A stretch of DNA of 64,000 bases, taken from positions 93,551,554 to 93,615,553 of the forward strand of contig CM035806.1 of assembly GCA_020466095.1 (NCBI GenBank), in the 5' to 3' direction. This DNA comes from Chlorops oryzae. Lineage: Eukaryota; Arthropoda; Insecta; Diptera; Chloropidae. The notes beneath the pieces are model-generated. The model ran no database searches, was not told the DNA's origin, and saw nothing but the letters and a program-made list of their open reading frames with translations. The translations under genes and the position numbers were made by a program. Each line of letters begins with the position of its first letter. Position 1 is the stretch's first letter. Positions 10,343 through 21,645 of this stretch are shown here, in pieces.

Positions 10343-10468
10343 ATGTTCTACGATTCTGCATTCAAGGATTTGCAAAGTATGGCGTCAATTATCTTCTACA
10401 TAGAAAAGTATAGGCTGGTGGGAAAAAATTTAACAACATCTCGTTCAAAAATTTTACTTTATGAAACT
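10343..10468 (+). CDS. Possible nested first coding exon, unknown product
   Basis: An ATG at 10343 opens 42 codons (MFYDSAFKDLQSMASIIFYI and on to KILLYET), ending exactly at a good donor (ACT|GTAAGT) in phase 0. I do not recognise the sequence. It would be a gene or element nested in apolpp intron 1 on the opposite strand. No second exon was identified, so a chance frame is quite possible. Confidence 0.2.
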
Positions 10469-10861
10469 GTAAGTTGAAAATTAGTAAATAAGACGTCAAC
10501 AATACTACTTTACACGAAACCTAAAAAATGTAATTAGCTTTCCCATGGATGTAAACAGATTCTAATCAAGAAAGAAGATTTTGAATTACAACTAAAATAG
10601 TGAAACAGGAAATATTGAGTTCTTTTTTTAAAAGCTTATTTTAGCTTTAAAATAAAATCACCTTGATGGACCCCTAAACCTTTGTCAATTTTCATTTTTA
10701 ATACACCAAGATTTATGGTCATATATTACTATATATATCACTCTCATAGATTTTGGGCGGGACATTTCGCGCCAGTTAGAAAGAGATGTTACTCGGCAGG
10801 CAAAAAAAGATCGAGAGGGAAATATTTTTGGTGAGTACCTAAGTGAAAAATGCTCAATTTG

Positions 10862-10899
10862 GTGGGTACCCAAGACCGTGGTGGGTACCCAAGACCGTG
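10862..10899. repeat. 19-bp tandem duplication
   Basis: The unit gtgggtacccaagaccgtg occurs twice without change, and a diverged half unit (ggtgagtacctaag) lies about 32 bases upstream. It is in apolpp intron 1 and has no visible function. Confidence 0.8.
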
Positions 10900-11075
10900 T
10901 TGAAATGGAAACGGCTCCTGAGTGACATATATAGTTATATATGTTTATGGTTTTCTTAGCAGATTCAGAAAATCAATGTTCATGTAAAAAGTAAAAAAAA
11001 AGTGGGACGGTCTAATGTAAATACCTCAGTTGGATCACACCGTAATTAGTTATTAGGGCAAATAATTTGACTTAC

Positions 11076-11154
11076 CAGCATGACTATAGCCAAAAAGTAG
11101 AAGAAGCCAAAGCACCAAGCACGCCAATTTTCTGCCGTTTACGGTAGCTTCCAT
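11076..11154 (-). CDS. apolpp: Apolipophorin, coding exon 1 (signal peptide)
   Basis: From ATG at 11154 the exon encodes 26 residues plus one base: a short polar, basic N-terminus (MEATVNGRK), the hydrophobic core LACLVLWLLLLFG and a SHA cleavage motif. This is a textbook secretion signal, as expected for a haemolymph protein. The donor GTAAG follows at 11075, in phase 1, which fits the 33-nt exon at 8199-8167 after a 2.9-kb intron. The start was chosen because it is the only ATG in frame with the signal core. Confidence 0.8.
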
Positions 11155-11280
11155 CTTTTCCTAAAAAACAAATACCAATATTTTTAATCGTACATCAAAA
11201 GTTGGTCGTAGAATTTATAAAACGAGCATGAATAATGTTGTTCTCTGCATCGCCTCATTTTTTTTATAAGGATATTCGAT
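11155..11280 (-). promoter_or_regulatory. Possible apolpp core promoter and 5' leader
   Basis: Two TATA-like stretches precede the start codon on the minus strand: TTATAAAAA near 11270 and TTTTATAAATT near 11220. Either would place a start site 25-35 bases downstream and a leader shorter than 90 bases. A TTTTTTAG just before the ATG (about 11161-11168) could instead be an acceptor for an untranslated first exon further upstream. The alternatives cannot be separated here. Confidence 0.25.
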
Positions 11281-11832
11281 GCGAGAAGCACAAAATTGTT
11301 CAGGCACGGCAGAACAGAGTTTTTCCGAGTGGGTAGTTGATCGGGAGTATTTTTTTCTGTGGCACAGTGGTATACAAAGTTCCAACAAAATCAAAATTTA
11401 CACGAATTCGTTCCAAAATCAAGAAGAATAAAAGATAATAAACTTTTTATTTGATATTACACATTTAAAAACCAAAATTTACACTACATTTAAAAAAATT
11501 AAAATGTTAAATTAAAATCTTCTAAAAGTCGGTAAGTATAGCAACTCTCTATAATTGATTAAGTCAGATTGTCTTACTTTGCCTTTTCGGAAAAAATAAT
11601 AAATCTGAATAAAAAAGCTTTAAAAAATATTTTCCTGACGAAAGTTTCAATGGTGCAAGAAAGAAATCAATTAGGTACTATTTCTCTGAAAGGTTCCACG
11701 TTGTAATCTTTTTAAGCACTTTCGAAACACGAAAAAAAACCAAATATAATTATATATACGTATGTTTGGCGCGAAATTTCCTTAGAAAATAACCGAGAGC
11801 AACATACATATACGTATACAATGTATGAACTA
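11281..11832. other. Upstream region of apolpp, unassigned
   Basis: This is AT-rich sequence with short T and A runs. It may hold control elements of apolpp. I see no open frame, terminal repeat or RNA gene. Confidence 0.4.
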
Positions 11833-12539
11833 CCCTGCAGTAAATGCGGGGCAAATTGACCCCTGCGTCACCACTGTCATTCTATAGACATGGTCAACGA
11901 GGAGGTCCACAGTTCAATTTTCTTGAGCATTCATAAAATGAATTTGCTGCACGAGAATCAGAAGGCTCCGTAGCGTAATGGTTAGCATGTCCAATCATCA
12001 ATCCGAAGGCTCGTGTTCGAATCCCAGGGCAGGCGAGAAAAAGTGGAAAATTTGTAAAATTCGGAGGATTTTTCTTATGGATTCTTATGGGTGAGAAGAG
12101 AGAAAAAAAGTTTCCATTCTGAATTCTCGTGAATGCTTTCACAGTTCGTGCGAAAATTCTCATGAATTGTATTTTCAATAACTTAATTTTTTTCAATTTT
12201 TTCGCCTGTTAGATACCTATAATATTATCCACTTAAAAAAAAAAAAAATTGGCACCCGCCCGACCAAGATTCGAACACGGGTCTCCAGGTCGCTAGGCCA
12301 GACTCTTCACACTGAGCCATCCGAGACCTGTGCGCGGCGCTTTCCATTTACGTACTATAGCTAATGAGCTGCCTCTACAGCATCACCAGTTCAATCGTCA
12401 ACTGGTGTCCGCTCGAACATATGCTCATACAAAATGTCCATAGGAGAATACATTGGCACGGGTACAGTTGGTCACTAGTACCGGTGACGGAGGAACTAGT
12501 GACAGATTGAATCAGTCACTAGTGATAATTACTGCAGGG
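11833..12539. mobile_element. TIR element carrying two tRNA-like modules in opposite orientation
   Basis: The ends are CCCTGCAGTAA and TTACTGCAGGG. Inside lies one tRNA-like module on the plus strand at 11964-12035 (A box GTAGCGTAATGGTTAGC, B box GTGTTCGAATCCC) and one on the minus strand at 12251-12331 (B box GTGTTCGAATCTT). Motifs with cactagtg are repeated near the right end. Relatives with the modules in tandem lie at 17638-18552 and 22012-22861. No convincing target duplication was seen, and no transposase. The mechanism could be DNA transposition or SINE-type retrotransposition. Confidence 0.6.
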
Positions 12540-12548
12540 ATTACATAA

Positions 12549-13100
12549 CACAATGCTTTCAAAAAATTTTTTCATATCCTTTTTTTCTATTTGTTATTTT
12601 ATGTTATTTTAGGCCTCCCTTATTCCAAAAAGGTCAATGGTTTGATGGATTTAAGTAGCGTTTCCGAGATATATCCCGATATGTGAAAAAAAAAATCAAT
12701 TTTCTTCACTTGGCCCCATATTTCGGGCCATATGATATGGCTCGGTGAATGAGTGAAAGCAGCGAAAAATATGAGTGAAAAATGGCCCTTTTGACATCAT
12801 AGCCACAATTATAGTTGTTGGGTGGCGTTTAGGCGCTTAAAATTTCCGTACGGTCTCCAATTTTTCGAATTAGGTCTATCTTGTTGCTTGGCTATCTAAT
12901 ACAATAATTGAGTTATGGCTCAATATATGGAGCTATGTAGATAAAATTGACTTTTTCCACATTTTGGGCCATATATCGGAAACGCTACTGAAATCCATCA
13001 AACCGTTGTCCTTTTTGGAATGAAAGGACCCAATAGTAGGCAAAAAAAAAAAAAAAAAAAAAAGCAATAGAAAAAATGGTCGAAACGCTGTAGCATTGTG
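12549..13100. mobile_element. Foldback-type MITE with long inverted arms
   Basis: The arms, about 160 bp each, start with CACAATGC and end with GCATTGTG. They share the phrase tttgatggattt.agtagcgtttcc close to their inner ends. TAA flanks both sides (12546-12548 and 13101-13103). The right arm has a run of 22 A. It has no coding capacity. Confidence 0.65.
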
Positions 13101-13438
13101 TAATTAATGTATTAACATAACGTTTTATATATGTAATACATTACATTTTTGAGGCATTTTTGATGTTTGATTTGATCCTGTGAGAAGTTGAATATTTTGC
13201 AGAGCTGTAAGCGAGTGACTCATTTTTGATTGAATCAGTAAATCATTCATATAATAAATGGGGAAAAATGAATGAATTTATTTCAACACAAAATTCGAGT
13301 TGAGTTAAAATTTGATTGCATTCTTTTGAATGAAAAAAATTGAATGAATTCAATTCGAGAAAAAAAATTTGAAAGACTTCAAATTTGAGTTCACTCCATG
13401 ACGAATTTAAAAATTTGAATGCACTCCTTTTTATGCTT

Positions 13439-13773
13439 CCCATTAACTATACAATTTATCGTACGATTTCGATTGTACTGCTGTTAGTATGCCTCGCCAC
13501 TAACTTTCAAATAGCGCCCTTACATTTTAAATTAAAAAAAAAATTTCATTCGGCGATCCTGCCAGTTCATGAAATAGGGAAAAGAGAACAAATCTGTCAA
13601 AAATCTGTCCACTAAAATAGCAATCTGTCGTACTATAAGCGAAAAAATTAAATCATTTTAAACTTCGTCAAACAAGCCGTCCAACAGCTAGGCACTTACA
13701 CTACAAGTCCACTAAAGAAACGATTTGTAGTACAATCAGTGTCCATCGTACGATAGATTGTATAGTTAATGGG
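13439..13773. mobile_element. MITE with CCCATTAACTATACAAT ends
   Basis: The ends are CCCATTAACTATACAATTTA and, read from the right, CCCATTAACTATACAATCTA, continuing into CGTACGAT on both sides. The right arm of the surrounding foldback structure lacks it, which gives the empty site. It is non-coding. The duplication is not clear, so the superfamily is open. Confidence 0.65.
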
Positions 13774-14205
13774 TAGCTTTAAAAAAAGATTTGAATGAAA
13801 TAAAATTTGAGTTCACTCATCAATGGATTTAAAAAATAATTTCATTCACACTTGCTAGATTTATCAACTAGTAGTCTAAAACTCGTCTTCAAATATAATA
13901 TATTATATAGAAAAGAAATTGAATTTTCTTTTCAATGAAACGAAATATGTCTCGGTCGCCGAATTTATTTAATGGAAGGGAAATCTGCGGATCATGCCAA
14001 AATTCCTTGCTGGAATCTGCAAGGGAGCTTTCCGCAGATGAATTAGAATACAATAATGAGGATGGGCCGTCTAACTCAGAAAAAAATTAAGAGATATATG
14101 CTCAATTCGGAGGAACTTGCCAATGATCAAGCGAAGGATCAAGAGAAGTCCTTGCTTTTTAAGAAATATTTTGCAACCATGGAAAAGGTTGATCTTAGCA
14201 AAATT

Positions 14206-14405
14206 TTAAATTCTACAATTTCCATCACATTTTTCATTCATATGCTCATCGCCATTTATGTCCTCACGACCATATCTGAAACGTGTAAACCACTCATTAA
14301 CTCTGGCGCGAGATAGACAATCATTGCCCTTCATCATCAATTTAAATGTTTCGACCAAATTTATACCCGATTTTAAAACTAATTTTTCTACCGACGACAC
14401 AAACA
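14206..14405 (-). pseudogene. mariner transposase N-terminal relic
   Basis: The minus strand reads LKSGINLVETFKLMMKGND and then CLSRARVNEWFTRFRYGRED, which is the recognisable mariner helix-turn-helix region (ETF.L...G.DCLSR..V.EWF.RF..GRED). No catalytic part follows, since the sequence ends within about 65 codons. It is a truncated fossil next to the hAT end at 14422. Confidence 0.6.
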
Positions 14406-14421
14406 CACTGACACTTTAGAC

Positions 14422-14948
14422 CAGTGATTCCCGAATTTATGAAATAACAATTGGACCCAAAGTTTTCAGCTTGATGTGTTCATACCTAAGGATATATGCA
14501 TATAAAAATCTACTACATTTTGGTGCAAAAGAATCTCCAATTATCGGTAAAAAAAAAAAATTCATCCATCGGAATAAAGAATAAAATAAACTTCTATTTA
14601 ATCTATTTAAATCTATTTAAAAGCATTATTTACTTTAAGTAGTAACAATTTTTGAAAATTATCTGAAGTTGACCCACGGTTTGGTGCATTGAGCATTGAT
14701 GCGTACGAAAAAGGCCTTTCCACGACAGCTGACGACGGTAGTGGGGCATTGTATTTAAGGAAATCGTTTTTTACAAGTGGATATTTTTCCAGCATAGATA
14801 AGGATTTCGACTTTTCTGCTAAATAAGCCAAAAATTCACCATCAGATACTGATCCAGGTATTTTTTCTTCACAAGTTTCTAAAAAAAAAATATTTGAGGA
14901 AAATCTATAGCATCTAATTTTTGAACAAAATACTAAAACACCTACCAA
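14422..14948 (-). pseudogene. hAT transposase C-terminal (dimerisation) relic with 3' TIR
   Basis: Minus-strand codons from about 14890 to 14615 read YPLVKNDFLKYNAPLPSSAV, VERPFSYASMLNAPNRGSTS and DNFQKLLLLKVNNAF. This is the conserved hAT dimerisation block (PSSA.VER.FS.......R..L...N...L..L). The end CAGTGATTCCCGAA at 14422 looks like a hAT terminal repeat. Only the last part of the transposase is present; the other end of the element was not found. Confidence 0.7.
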
Positions 14949-14951
14949 TTA

Positions 14952-15694
14952 TGCTATGTTCTCACTATTAGGGTTGAGTTCTTAACCCGATTCTTTAACT
15001 CAAAGCGTTCATATCAGCTTTGAGCGAGTTAGGGTTTACTAAAGTCATATGACCCAGCCGGAAAGTGGACTACTTCGGGACTACTTCCGAAGTGGTGAAA
15101 ATTCATACTGCGGCTTCTCGCATTACTAACCCTAACTGTTAATGAAGTTTGTTGGGAGATGGCCGCTGTTTTCATTTCATGCATGCGATAATGTCCGGCA
15201 TGGGAGTTTGAAAACTAAAAAACGCGCAAGGTATATCATCGAGAAATTGTTAATAAAAATAGAATTTGATTTATTAGAAATGTTGCAAGAAACTGAAAAA
15301 GCCAAAGGAATATTGGAAGCAATAATATCAGAAGAGCATTGCAATGTCCGCAGGAACAAAAAAAGATTAATGGAGCTAATAGTGAAAGCGGCATCAGAAA
15401 ACGTTCCACGACCTGTGATCAAAATTTACATATCGAAATAAGAGCATCCTTCGCCACTCATTTTCTGCACGTGAAAGCTTCCGGTCAGTGTCGTATTAAA
15501 TTTTTACCCGGTTTTTGTATTCGGTATTAGCAAATGTAACTGAAATTTTCAAATGCAACTCTGCGCTAACCTCAGAGTTATATGTTAACCTAGAGTATAT
15601 TTTCGGGTTAGATAATTTTTTCAAATATGTGTTTTGACATTCGAAACCCTGGGTTTCGCGGATAACCCTAACCCGGCCTAGTGAGAAAATAGCA
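14952..15694. mobile_element. Harbinger-like MITE with telomere-like TAACCC repeats
   Basis: The ends TGCTATGTTCTCACTA and TAGTGAGAAAATAGCA differ at one base when paired. TTA flanks both sides (14949-14951 and 15695-15697). Several copies of TTAACCC/GGGTTA lie just inside both ends, for example at 14970-14985, 15610-15675 and 15030. A 99-codon open frame at 15142-15438 resembles no protein I know. Confidence 0.75.
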
Positions 15695-16183
15695 TTAGAG
15701 AGAAATTGAAGTAAGTTGATATGTCATTTTCATTGGGAGTTGGGATAAAGTGCTCTTCATCCTAAGCCATTGTGATCACAGCATCTTTCGCTATTTCTAT
15801 TTCTATTCTATATAATATATTATATGTATTTGAAGACGAGTTTTAGACTACTAGTTGATAAATCTAGCAAGTAGTGAATGGGAAAAATTAGTTCAAATTC
15901 TTTTTTAAATTCATTGATGAGTGAACTCAAATTTTAATTCATTCAAAGTTTTGTTTTTAGAAAGGATGAATGCACTCCTATTTTAAATTTTTAAATTCGT
16001 CATGGAGTGAACTCAAATTTGAAGTCTTTCAAATTTTTTTCTCGAATTGAATTCATTCAAATTTTTTTCATTCCAAAGAATGCAATCAAATTTTAACTTA
16101 ACTCGAAAAGAGTTAACTCAAAATTCTAAAAACCATTTGAATAAAAAAAAAAAAACAAAAATGAGTCACTCATTTACAGCTCT

Positions 16184-17262
16184 CATACATTTTAAAATAT
16201 TTACATTGTGAAGGGAAAGAAAAATTTTATTTAAAAAAACATGAAATACACATTTGAGTTCAGTTAAAATTATTGTTTTATTCAATTTCACACTTCATAC
16301 TCTAACTCATTAACGACTGACCCTAGATTCCGTTGTCCGATTTTTACAAAACTTCACACAGACATTACTTATGGTGTTTATATTGACAAAAAAAAAATTT
16401 TTTTTTCCCCTGCCATCCCTGAGCCTGCAGCACATGGGTATTTTTCTACCCACTTCGCTGTTAAAGGGTTCTAAATGAATTATATATTTTTTTTTTTTTT
16501 TTTGCAAAGTGTGTCAATAAAAACACTTCTTCGTTCCGATTAGATGAAAAATCGTAAAAACGAAATCGGTCAATTGTTGGTGTGTGTAAAAAGGGACTTA
16601 TGAGGGACATTTCAGAAAAAATTTCGATTGTTTTAAAAATTTTTGAACATTGCATATTTTCTGAAATTTGACTCGTGAGCAACCGCTCTAAACATGACTC
16701 TATATGACCCCAAAATATTTTTAAAGTAGTATGATCTCTCCTCTACCTACACATTAAAACCAATTTTACATACCTTTCACCTACCTCAAAGTAGATCTTT
16801 TTTTTAATGGCTTAATTTATGGGTATTTAAATACCCATCCGCCGTTAATGAGGTAAATGAGTCCAAAGTACTCAATGCTTTTTGCGGAGTATTTAAAGTA
16901 GCATCATGTTAGCTATATATGGCAAGATTACAATCCAATTACGATTCTACCTTTCTTAAAACTATTAATGTGTGGCAACACTTAAAGCTTTGACACTTCA
17001 CTTCAATAAATTCAGTTACTTTAAACGGACGTGTCATCATTCTACTAAGTTATATTTATCTAACACATCGATACTATTTTCCAAATTTTTTAAATGAGCA
17101 CAGGTATCGAATACATACCGAAAAAAATGAAACACTAACTGCACGAGTGGATGAGCTGGTGTGTTTAACACGATTAAGACTCCAAACATACGACTCGCGT
17201 CCGATTGTGGCTAACAAATAACACTGATCATGTCCTATCGCATCCCCCACAATCACCAGACC
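16184..17262. other. AT-rich intergenic stretch
   Basis: It holds long T and A runs (16390-16505). A possible inverted pair, ctcattaacg near 16305 and cgttaatgag near 16843, suggests another decayed TIR element, but the match is short. No gene is seen. Confidence 0.4.
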
Positions 17263-17400
17263 TCAATTCAATTGAGAATATGGGCGAAGAAATGGGAAGA
17301 AAGTTGAAGAAGCACCCGATATCGACCTAATAAAATCAGATTTATGAAGAGATTCTTTAAATGCGAGAAAAAAAAAATATTTGCATTGAAACCCTGAAAT
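17263..17400 (+). pseudogene. Tc1-like transposase C-terminal relic
   Basis: The plus strand reads SPDLNSIENMGEEMGRKLKK, matching the final Asp-Glu region of Tc1 transposases (SPDLNPIEN.W...GR.). The expected Trp after IEN is missing and the frame soon ends. The stretch before it has no clear similarity. It is a short fossil of a third Tc1-type element in the window. Confidence 0.55.
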
Positions 17401-17577
17401 ACCTATAAAGAAAACAACCCCGCCTATTGTCAGAAGTATTAATTGTGCCTATACTTGTGTTGATGGCTGTATATTTAGGATTTTTTGGAGAAAGAATGCC
17501 CAGGGTACTATAAAAGCATGATACAAATTATTACAATAAACGTTCATAACTTTGACCCCATGGCAATCTCCACGTTT

Positions 17578-17637
17578 TTATACCCTATACACTCTGTGTC
17601 GAGGGTTTTTCCATTTGTGTGGTTGTATATAACACCC
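17578..17637 (-). mobile_element. INE-1-like Helentron end, split
   Basis: The sequence ttttataccctatacac, tctgtgtcgaggg and tgtgtggttgt is the reverse of the terminus at 32840-32908. The other half, cagtcgagatagacc, resumes at 18553 after the tRNA-module element, and an uninterrupted version of that junction (agaaccagtcgagatag) is seen at 52686. The insertion of the TIR element is therefore younger. Confidence 0.5.
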
Positions 17638-18552
17638 CCCAGTAGTCAGTAGGTCGCCCCCGATATTTGTGACATGCCAAAGTGCCAGTCCTTGATGACT
17701 AGCCATTTCACCTACCACATGAACCTGAAAGAGTAGATAGGCCTCAGCTCACATTTCCCAATTCGCTGCGTATGATTGTTTTTGCTGTTGTCTGCTTTTA
17801 CCTCGCATTCTGATCATTTGCCCGTCAAGCGTTCGATAGCTCAGTGGTTCAAGCTGTGACTCGACAGCCGGGAGGTTCGGGGTTCAATCCCTGCGGGCGG
17901 CGAGAATTTTTCCTAAATTTTTTACTTTTTTATAAATTAGAGTTTGTTTTTTTTTTGTTCATAGTTCTGTTATTTTGGAAGACAAACATTTTCCCCTAAA
18001 TTTTTAAGGTTTTATTATTATTTTTTTTTTTGTATGGTTCATTTTCAAGTAAACAATTTTTGGAGTGAAAAATTTCGTTAAATACGTTTCCCAAAATCTG
18101 AGCAACGCTAAACTCAAGTGAGCATTTTGACCAAGAAATTAAATTCGTTCGTTTAGCGTAATGGTTAAGGCGTTCGCCCAGCGATCTGGTGGTCAGCGGT
18201 TCGAGGCTCGGTGGAGGCGAGAAAATTTTAAGAGAAGTAAGATAAAAAAGATTTAAAATAAAAAATAGATAAACAAAAAAATATAATAATTAATTAAATA
18301 AATAAATTTAAAAAAAGTCAAACCAAAAATGAAATTTTTATTTTTTCTCAGTCGCTGGTGCTAGGCCATTTTCCTGCCCCTTTTCGCAAGCGAAATGACT
18401 GGTTAATGGTGGCGCATAAAAGGACGACCTGTCCCCGGCAATGAGATCGTAATGTTAAATTCGCCAGCGTCTTGGATAGGAAAGGGACCGATCCCCGACA
18501 CCCAGTGACTAGTGAAATCGCTAGTGTTGTGGTGGCTCCGCTGACTACTGGG
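17638..18552. mobile_element. TIR element carrying two tandem tRNA-like modules
   Basis: The ends are CCCAGTAGTCAG and CTGACTACTGGG, an exact 12-bp match. Two tRNA-like modules stand in the same orientation: 17826-17901 (A box TAGCTCAGTGGTTCAAGC, B box GGGTTCAATCCC) and 18147-18222 (A box TAGCGTAATGGTTAAGG, B box GGTTCGAGGCTC). Between them is a spacer of about 250 bp with acgtttcccaaaatctgag. The segment 18060-18552 is repeated at 31148-31640. It sits inside an INE-1-like fragment. No transposase is present. Confidence 0.65.
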
Positions 18553-18640
18553 CAGTCGAGATAGACCACACAAAATATATGTGTTTAGAAACGGGGTGGT
18601 GTTTAAGGGAACAATTTTCGGACGGCTTTTTCGCAACCTT

Positions 18641-19956
18641 ACTTAAGGCCCTGCTTTGCAAAATTTTTACGAATGGGCAATAGACTAATGTTCTGCCCAA
18701 TGGAATAGGGGTCCAGCTTACTGTACATACATGCAGACGTATTTTTTAAAATTTTTACTCGTTTGAGGCGCGTTTTGGAAGAATTCGGGCATGCTGTAGG
18801 AGTGCTGCGGGGGGTCAAAACGGTCGTATCTGTTCACTTCCCGTGCTGTGGGCGCGTTGCAAGATTGTTTTTTTATTTTTTTTTTTTTTTCGGGAGTGCT
18901 GCAGGCGTGCAAACTAAATTCAAATATTCTTGTATATATCCAATATTTTATAAATTACTTTGCGCACGTCAACAAAGCTTACGGAGAAATCCTGACAGCC
19001 CAAAAAAGTTTTACTCCCCTTTAAGAGGAAACTGAGATTTTGAGAATTTCGTTTTCACAAGTTCTTACAAACTGTTTTACACCAATAAGTAAACACATCA
19101 CATTTTCAACCGCATTTTTCGTCTTATTTCTTGACTTTATGAAAAGATAATTTCTTCTTCACTACACATATTAATATTTCACATTTGGAAGGATTAGGAA
19201 AAATCTATTTTTGAATCATTGTTTTGAACTTTTTAGTCACACTTTTATGCAATTGCATATTGGTTAATTTGAAGAAAATGGCTGAGAACTAAGTTACTAC
19301 GCTTTTTATTTTCTAGGCTTTTACAAAAAAATTTTCGATTCTTCACACAATTATTTTCTTATTTTTTTCAATATTATTGATGAAATAAAAAATAACTGCT
19401 CCAGTAACACCACTAGCCAATACCAAAAACTGAAGTCCGGGAAATAATCTCTTTTTTATTTTATTAATTATTTTCTATTATTTAAAATTTTACCTTTCTC
19501 AACTCCAAACTCACTACTTCAGTATATTTGTTTGTTGACACAGACAGAGGTAAATTTCATTTAAAATTCCGAAAAACGCGATTTTCTTCCGTACAATAGC
19601 ACGACCGATTGCAAGACCAAAACTGTAATCCATGCTAAAACCAACCCAATCTTATATAGACTTCGATGTTATCAGTGGAGAGCAGTGTACAGAGCAAAGG
19701 CTACAGCATCTACATGAGACACCCTGCTGCTGCTATCTTCAGAGTAATGCACAGGCGCGTATCCAAAGGTTTCCAAACACCCCCGAAATAATTTTTTTTT
19801 TTTTTTTTTGTTTTTTTATACATCTCCATCAATTTATTATGGACTGAATCACAATATTTTTAATATGTTGATTTAAATTTAAATTAAAATTTATAAAATT
19901 GAAAATTTCTTTGCACATCGAAAAACCGAATTTTATCTTGACTTAATTACCGTTTG
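18641..19956. other. Unassigned AT-rich stretch
   Basis: A GC-richer patch with repeated gtgctgc occurs at 18780-18910 around a T run. The rest is AT-rich, and all open frames are short. I see no terminal repeats or recognisable proteins. Confidence 0.4.
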
Positions 19957-19964
19957 TATTTCAG

Positions 19965-20728
19965 TAGGGATGGGCGATATTGTATCGATATATCGAGATA
20001 TCGATACTTCCTGTCTGGATTATGAATAATTTTTATTCGATAATCAAATGGCACGATATCATCAACATCGATATTTTGCTTCGATGTTATCGAAGATTTA
20101 ATTTTTTCATTTTGACACTAAATCGATAGTCAGACACACGAACAAATGTTTTGAAACAATAAGTAAGTGGAGGAAGACGTCCGAAGAAAAGAGATGGTTG
20201 TTGGTTAAATGCTCCGGAAAAATCTGTGCTTCTCTTTTTTTTTCTTATCCCAGTACCCAGATCTTGACAAAACGAATTTAGTCCTTTTTTTTATACATGT
20301 TTGTTTTTAGTTACGAAGTGAATAAGAGATTTAGTTTTCCTTTTAAAATTATTTCATATTTTCCTCAATCAAATCGTTATACTTATCCTTCTTAGATCCC
20401 CAAAAGTGTTTCGACACATCATACAACGTCCAACAATTGAGAGCAAGTTTTTCTCTCCAAAATGTATGGGCAAGATTACATGAACAGCTACACGGGTGAT
20501 TGATCAGTAAGACTGAATGTTTATTTGGCGCTTTAGTCTAAAGTCACACAACATGTTCCGCAACATTTAGTTCGTAAGTATGTCTGACTTTAGACTTATT
20601 CTTATATTTTGGCGATATATCGATATTTCGGCATTTTCTATGACAAAAATTCGATATATCATATCGGCTTTACATAGGATATGGGCGATATAGAATATCG
20701 ATATTCTAATGCTCGATGCCCATCCCTA
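19965..20728. mobile_element. hAT-like non-autonomous element
   Basis: The ends TAGGGATGGGCGATAT and GATGCCCATCCCTA are flanked by the exact 8-bp duplication tatttcag (19957-19964 and 20729-20736). An 8-bp duplication and TAGGGATGGGC ends are typical of hAT. The terminal zones are rich in ATCGATATATCG. The centre has no intact frame. Confidence 0.85.
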
Positions 20729-20736
20729 TATTTCAG

Positions 20737-21638
20737 GCATTCTTCAATATTCCAATAGAAAATCGAATTTTATCGAAAGCCTCAAAATTCCAGCGATAAA
20801 AGCTTATAGTGTTGCATTATCATCATAATTTTTTTTCCTTGCGACGATTGAAAACATAAATTTTTTCAAATCCAAGGAATCCGAGATATTGAAGTAACAT
20901 GCGGGAGGTTATATATTCTATGTTTGCAGTGCCAACAAAAATTTATATAAGTTTGAATGAATATTTTTGTTCTTCACCGCTCAAACACACCATAAAACCC
21001 CCGCCCCTCTCGTCAACACTATTTAATTTTTGGATCCAACCGTGGTCAAGCACATATATTGGAATTATCAAATTAACAAATTGAATCAAATGAAAGGCAA
21101 TTTATTACCCTCAGTAGCTGCTATATGAAGAGCTGTGCGCAACATAATAGTATCACTTTCAAGGAATTAAAATACTTACTTATGTATGTGAGTCAGTTTA
21201 AAAATGATTGCAGTTCAGAAAATCATTTTGAAATCAATTTAAATATCGGAGCAAATTACGAAAGTTGTCGTCTTGTTAAAAAAAAAAAAAAAACTCAGGT
21301 TTGGCGAAAGTGGACCACTTTCTAGTGTTCATTACGAGATAACCTTATTGTCACATGTCTGAAAAGTCTGTTAAAATCTATGGCAAATTGTCCATAAGTA
21401 ATTTTTATTAAGGCGCTATTCTAGTGTTATATGCCTGCCACACACACGTAGATCGAAATTGCTCAATTTAAAGAAATTTCTAATTCATTTCTGAAACGTT
21501 TTTTTTAGATGAAGGTTTTCATTTCTGACAGATCTGGAGAGAGCCCCTTAACGCATAAATTTTTTGTATTTTTTCTATACGACACTAAAGTTTACTCAAT
21601 TCGGTTTCCTTGAACGTAAATTTTTATTTGTATGTAAC
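20737..21638. other. Unassigned AT-rich stretch
   Basis: Only short open frames and homopolymer runs are present (for example 15 A at 21277). No repeat ends, RNA gene or protein similarity was recognised. Confidence 0.4.
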
Positions 21639-21645
21639 AGTCTAT

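Larger units (their letters stand above)
13201..16183. mobile_element. 3-kb foldback structure with nested elements
   Basis: Left arm 13201-13438 plus 13774-13912 is the inverted counterpart of 15817-16183. Both begin with AGAGCTGTAA and GAGTGACTCATTTTT and share cgtcatggagtgaactcaa and actactagttgataaatc in inverse order. The left arm is interrupted by a MITE at 13439-13773. The centre holds relics of a mariner, a hAT and a Harbinger-like element. The end sequence (C)AGAGCTGTAA is like some hAT ends, but no 8-bp duplication was found. Confidence 0.65.

Noticed and set aside
11964..12035. Possible functional tRNA gene
   Set aside because: A and B boxes are good, but the acceptor ends do not pair and the module sits in a TIR element. 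The same applies to the modules near 9224, 17826, 18147, 22232, 22536, 23333, 28483, 30186, 31235 and 62453.
15142..15438. 99-codon open frame as a gene
   Set aside because: It lies entirely within a non-autonomous TIR element, has no recognisable content and overlaps an antisense frame of similar length.
14970..15675. AACCCTAA words as interstitial telomere repeats
   Set aside because: They are spaced subterminal words of a TTA-flanked TIR element and do not form a tandem array.
16305..16850. TIR element bounded by ctcattaacg / cgttaatgag
   Set aside because: The paired ends are too short and no target duplication could be defined.
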